Part shown: in pieces, positions 5,366 through 7,001 of the stretch
Layout: each line of letters starts with the position of its first letter
How positions within the stretch are numbered: the first letter of the stretch is position 1
Origin: Planctomycetales bacterium 4484_123
GTDB taxonomy: Bacteria; Planctomycetota; Phycisphaerae; SM23-33
Reading direction: 5' to 3'
NCBI GenBank assembly: GCA_002049885.1
Contig: MVCS01000070.1
Span: 1-7,001, forward strand
Length of the DNA stretch: 7,001 nucleotides
Made by a program: the position numbers and the translations under genes
The notes under the pieces: generated by a model
What the model saw: only the letters and a program-made list of their open reading frames with translations
Told to the model about the DNA's origin: nothing
The model's database searches: none

Positions 5366-6335
5366 GGTACCGGGCATTGGCCGCATCGATCCCGGCAGCG
5401 GGATGAGGCTGATTGAGGTCGGCGGCGATGGCCGATTCCACGCTGGCCGGGACGGCGTCCGGGCCATCTATCTCACCGGCGACGAGAAGGTCGAGTTCAT
5501 CACCTACGCCGACCATACCCTCGCCTACGTCCGCAGCGCCATGGGGCACCCGGCCATCTATCCGCTCCCCCCGGCCGGCATCGAAAAGCCCGTCGAGGCG
5601 GTGCTGATGGACCTGGACGGCACCTCCGTCCGCTCCGAGCCGTTCTGGATGTGGACTATTCAGTCCACCATCGCCGAGCTGATGGGCAAGCCGGGCTTCG
5701 AGCTTGAAGACGCCGACGTGCCGCACGTCTCCGGTCACAGCGTCAGCGAGCACCTCCAGTATTGCATCGACAAGTACTCTCCGGACCGGAGCGTGGAGGA
5801 GGCCCGGCGGATCTACTTCCGCATCGCTCGGCGCGAGATGCAGGCGATCCTGGACGGCGGCGGCCGGGCCGATGCGTTCGTGCCGGCCCCGGGCCTCAAG
5901 GAGTTCCTGCTGGCCCTCAAGGACCGCGGCATCAAGGTGGCGCTGGTTACCAGCGGGCTGCACGAGAAGGCCTGGCCGGAGATAACTGCGGCCTTCCGGG
6001 TGATGGGATTGGGCGATCCCCTGGAGTTCTACGACGCCATCGTCACCGCCGGGTCGGCCATTCGCCCCGGCCAGGCCGGCACGCTGGGGGAACTGGAGGC
6101 CAAGCCGCACCCGTGGCTGTACGCCGAGGCGGCTCGGGTGGGGCTGGGCATCGCCCCGGCCAGCCGGGCCCACTGCATCGGTCTGGAGGACAGTGCCGCC
6201 GGCGTCGTGGCCATCCGCCTGGCCGGCTTTGCGGCCATCGGCATAGAGGGCGGCAACATCCGTGCCGCCGGCGTCGAGCCGCTCCTGCGTACCATGAAGG
6301 CTTCCCTTCTCGACGTGCTGGAGATGTTGAGATAG
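5349..6335 (+). CDS. HAD-superfamily phosphatase/hydrolase with N-terminal extension
   Basis: This 328-residue protein has a HAD core related to beta-phosphoglucomutase/phosphatase-like members. Motif I is MDLDGTSV, with nucleophile D88 and acid/base D90. An alpha-helical cap follows (about 100-175). Motif II is VALVTSG (T201/S202), motif III is K252 in AKPHP, and motif IV is GLEDSAAGV (E280, D281). All catalytic positions are present, so it should hydrolyse or transfer a phosphate from a small metabolite, with the substrate unknown. About 80 residues precede motif I, where most such proteins have fewer than 10. This part (IEVGGDGRFH, then AIYLTGDEKVEFITYADHTLAYV) looks folded, not random. 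The ATG at 5349 is the first after an in-frame TGA but has no Shine-Dalgarno. The ATG at 5403 (M19) is the main alternative, also poorly supported. Confidence 0.85.
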   Translation: MTGEHEVPGIGRIDPGSGMRLIEVGGDGRFHAGRDGVRAIYLTGDEKVEFITYADHTLAYVRSAMGHPAIYPLPPAGIEKPVEAVLMDLDGTSVRSEPFWMWTIQSTIAELMGKPGFELEDADVPHVSGHSVSEHLQYCIDKYSPDRSVEEARRIYFRIARREMQAILDGGGRADAFVPAPGLKEFLLALKDRGIKVALVTSGLHEKAWPEITAAFRVMGLGDPLEFYDAIVTAGSAIRPGQAGTLGELEAKPHPWLYAEAARVGLGIAPASRAHCIGLEDSAAGVVAIRLAGFAAIGIEGGNIRAAGVEPLLRTMKASLLDVLEMLR

Positions 6336-6499
6336 ACCGGCCGGGTGGCCCCGGGCAAGACTGGGCCGTGGCGTTCGTGGCGGGGCTGGGTAGGGTGTGC
6401 GGCTTCGCGGCACGTGCGGTCCAGCGGCGCAGCGTTCATGCGAGCCTGCTCGCCGGGCCGTCCGGAACGACAAAAACATCCGCGACAATCGCGTGACCT

Positions 6500-6508
6500 T
6501 GGTAAACT
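6500..6508 (+). promoter_or_regulatory. Possible extended -10 promoter of the secreted repeat protein
   Basis: TGGTAAACT fits an extended -10 (TG, one base, then a hexamer with 4 of 6 consensus). A possible -35, GCGACA at 6482-6487, is only 15 bases upstream, so recognition would rest on the TG extension. The predicted start near 6515 would place the hairpins described next at the 5' end of the message. Confidence 0.3.
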
Positions 6509-6511
6509 GCC

Positions 6512-6556
6512 GGCACACGGTGCCTTCCGTGCCCATCGTTCGGAAGACTCACGATG
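6512..6556 (+). other. Leader hairpins before the ribosome-binding site
   Basis: Two stem-loops can form. The first region has two mutually exclusive forms: GGCAC-ACG-GTGCC (6512-6524), or CACGG-TGCCTT-CCGTG (6516-6531), which extends with GGC/GCC pairs across a small bulge. The second is CATCGT and ACGATG around an 11-base loop (6534-6556), ending 5 bases before the GGAGG. They may influence translation or mRNA stability. No known riboswitch consensus is recognised. Confidence 0.3.
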
Positions 6557-6574
6557 CATTCGGAGGTATCGCCT

Positions 6575-7001
6575 ATGTTCAGCTCCAGAGTCGCCCTGGT
6601 GGTTGCAGCGGCGGGCGTCATGTTTGCCGCGTCGGCGGCCCGGGCCGCAGAACCTCGGGAATGGGATGACACCGCCGTGGCCAAGGCCATCGAACGGGGA
6701 AGGCAGTGGTTGTGGTCGCAGTGGAACGAGGCCGAGGGCCACTGGCCGGAACGCTACGGGCGGCGGGGCGCGTACGTGGACGGCCCCGGTGGATGCAACT
6801 ACGGCGGCGTCACCAGTCTGTGCCTGTACGCAATCCTGGCCGCCGGTGAAAGCCCACAGGACCCCAGGGTCGAGAAGACGCTGCGGTGGCTCAGCAAGGT
6901 GCCGATGCACGGTGTGTACGCCCGGGGCATGCGGGCAAACGTCTGGGGCATGCTTGGTCGGGAGAGCAAGTACCGCAAGTTCCTCATCCGGGACGTCCGC
7001 T
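6575..7001 (+). CDS. Secreted squalene-cyclase-like repeat protein, DUF4159-type N-terminus (partial)
   Basis: The first 142 residues are in the window and the gene continues past the right end. GGAGG (6562-6566) lies 8 bases before the ATG. A Sec signal peptide is clear: a basic residue at R5, a hydrophobic run (6-22), and cleavage predicted after ARA (A24). The mature part begins with alpha/alpha-toroid repeats of the prenyltransferase/squalene-oxidase type. These are AIERGRQWLWSQW...GHW (38-57), then GGVTSLCLYAILAAGE (77-92), DPRVEKTLRWLSK (96-108), and YARGMRANVWGM (115-126). This order is typical of planctomycete DUF4159-containing secreted proteins. The DUF4159 domain itself would lie outside the window and is not seen. 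It is probably periplasmic and structural or ligand-binding, and not a terpene cyclase. No catalytic DxDD motif is visible in this part. Confidence 0.8.
   Translation, partial: MFSSRVALVVAAAGVMFAASAARAAEPREWDDTAVAKAIERGRQWLWSQWNEAEGHWPERYGRRGAYVDGPGGCNYGGVTSLCLYAILAAGESPQDPRVEKTLRWLSKVPMHGVYARGMRANVWGMLGRESKYRKFLIRDVR

Noticed and set aside
5325..6536. Minus strand open frame of about 403 codons opposite the HAD gene
   Set aside because: The HAD gene has all four catalytic motifs in the plus strand. The antisense frame is a wobble-linked shadow.
1..7001. CRISPR array, tRNA, rRNA, insertion sequence or phage genes
   Set aside because: I saw no regularly spaced direct repeats, no conserved tRNA or rRNA segments, and no transposase or phage-like proteins in any frame.

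Overview
The window is high-GC DNA, with strong G/C preference at third codon positions, and it most likely comes from a Planctomycetota genome or metagenome bin. The best taxonomic hints are a prepilin-type protein with an H-X9-DG motif (H305, DG315-316) and a secreted protein with squalene-cyclase-like repeats resembling the N-terminus of planctomycete DUF4159 proteins. Both types are greatly expanded in that phylum. No mobile element, tRNA, rRNA or CRISPR array was found.

Layout. The left end (1-412) holds the likely tail of a + strand gene and then a lower-GC spacer containing a terminator for the leftward operon. That operon (2115 to 413, minus strand) encodes hypoxanthine phosphoribosyltransferase (hpt), a two-helix membrane protein with a bacterial PH-like domain that is coupled to hpt by a GTGA overlap, and a Gfo/Idh/MocA-type oxidoreductase lacking its middle. 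Diverging from hpt is a two-gene + strand unit: a pseudopilin-like H-X9-DG protein and a small lipoprotein. Further right, all on +, are an AAC(3)-family acetyltransferase homologue with a C-terminal cysteine cluster, a 500-base spacer with one doubtful small ORF, a HAD-superfamily phosphatase with an N-terminal extension, and the start of the secreted repeat protein, which runs off the right end.

How the parts work together. The leftward operon joins purine salvage to two proteins with no obvious link to it. The rightward pair looks like a cell-surface module. The remaining genes appear to be independent transcription units. The most striking regulatory structure is the divergent region 2115-2258. 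It has two sigma70-like promoters facing away from each other, with an 18-bp perfect palindrome centred between their -35 boxes. The hpt promoter is placed so that transcription would start at the A of the hpt ATG, which implies a leaderless mRNA.

I see no convincing new multi-gene defence, secretion or biosynthetic system here. The points worth following up are the palindrome-centred divergent promoters, the leaderless hpt, the internally deleted oxidoreductase, the cysteine cluster, and the unresolved 5003-5365 region.
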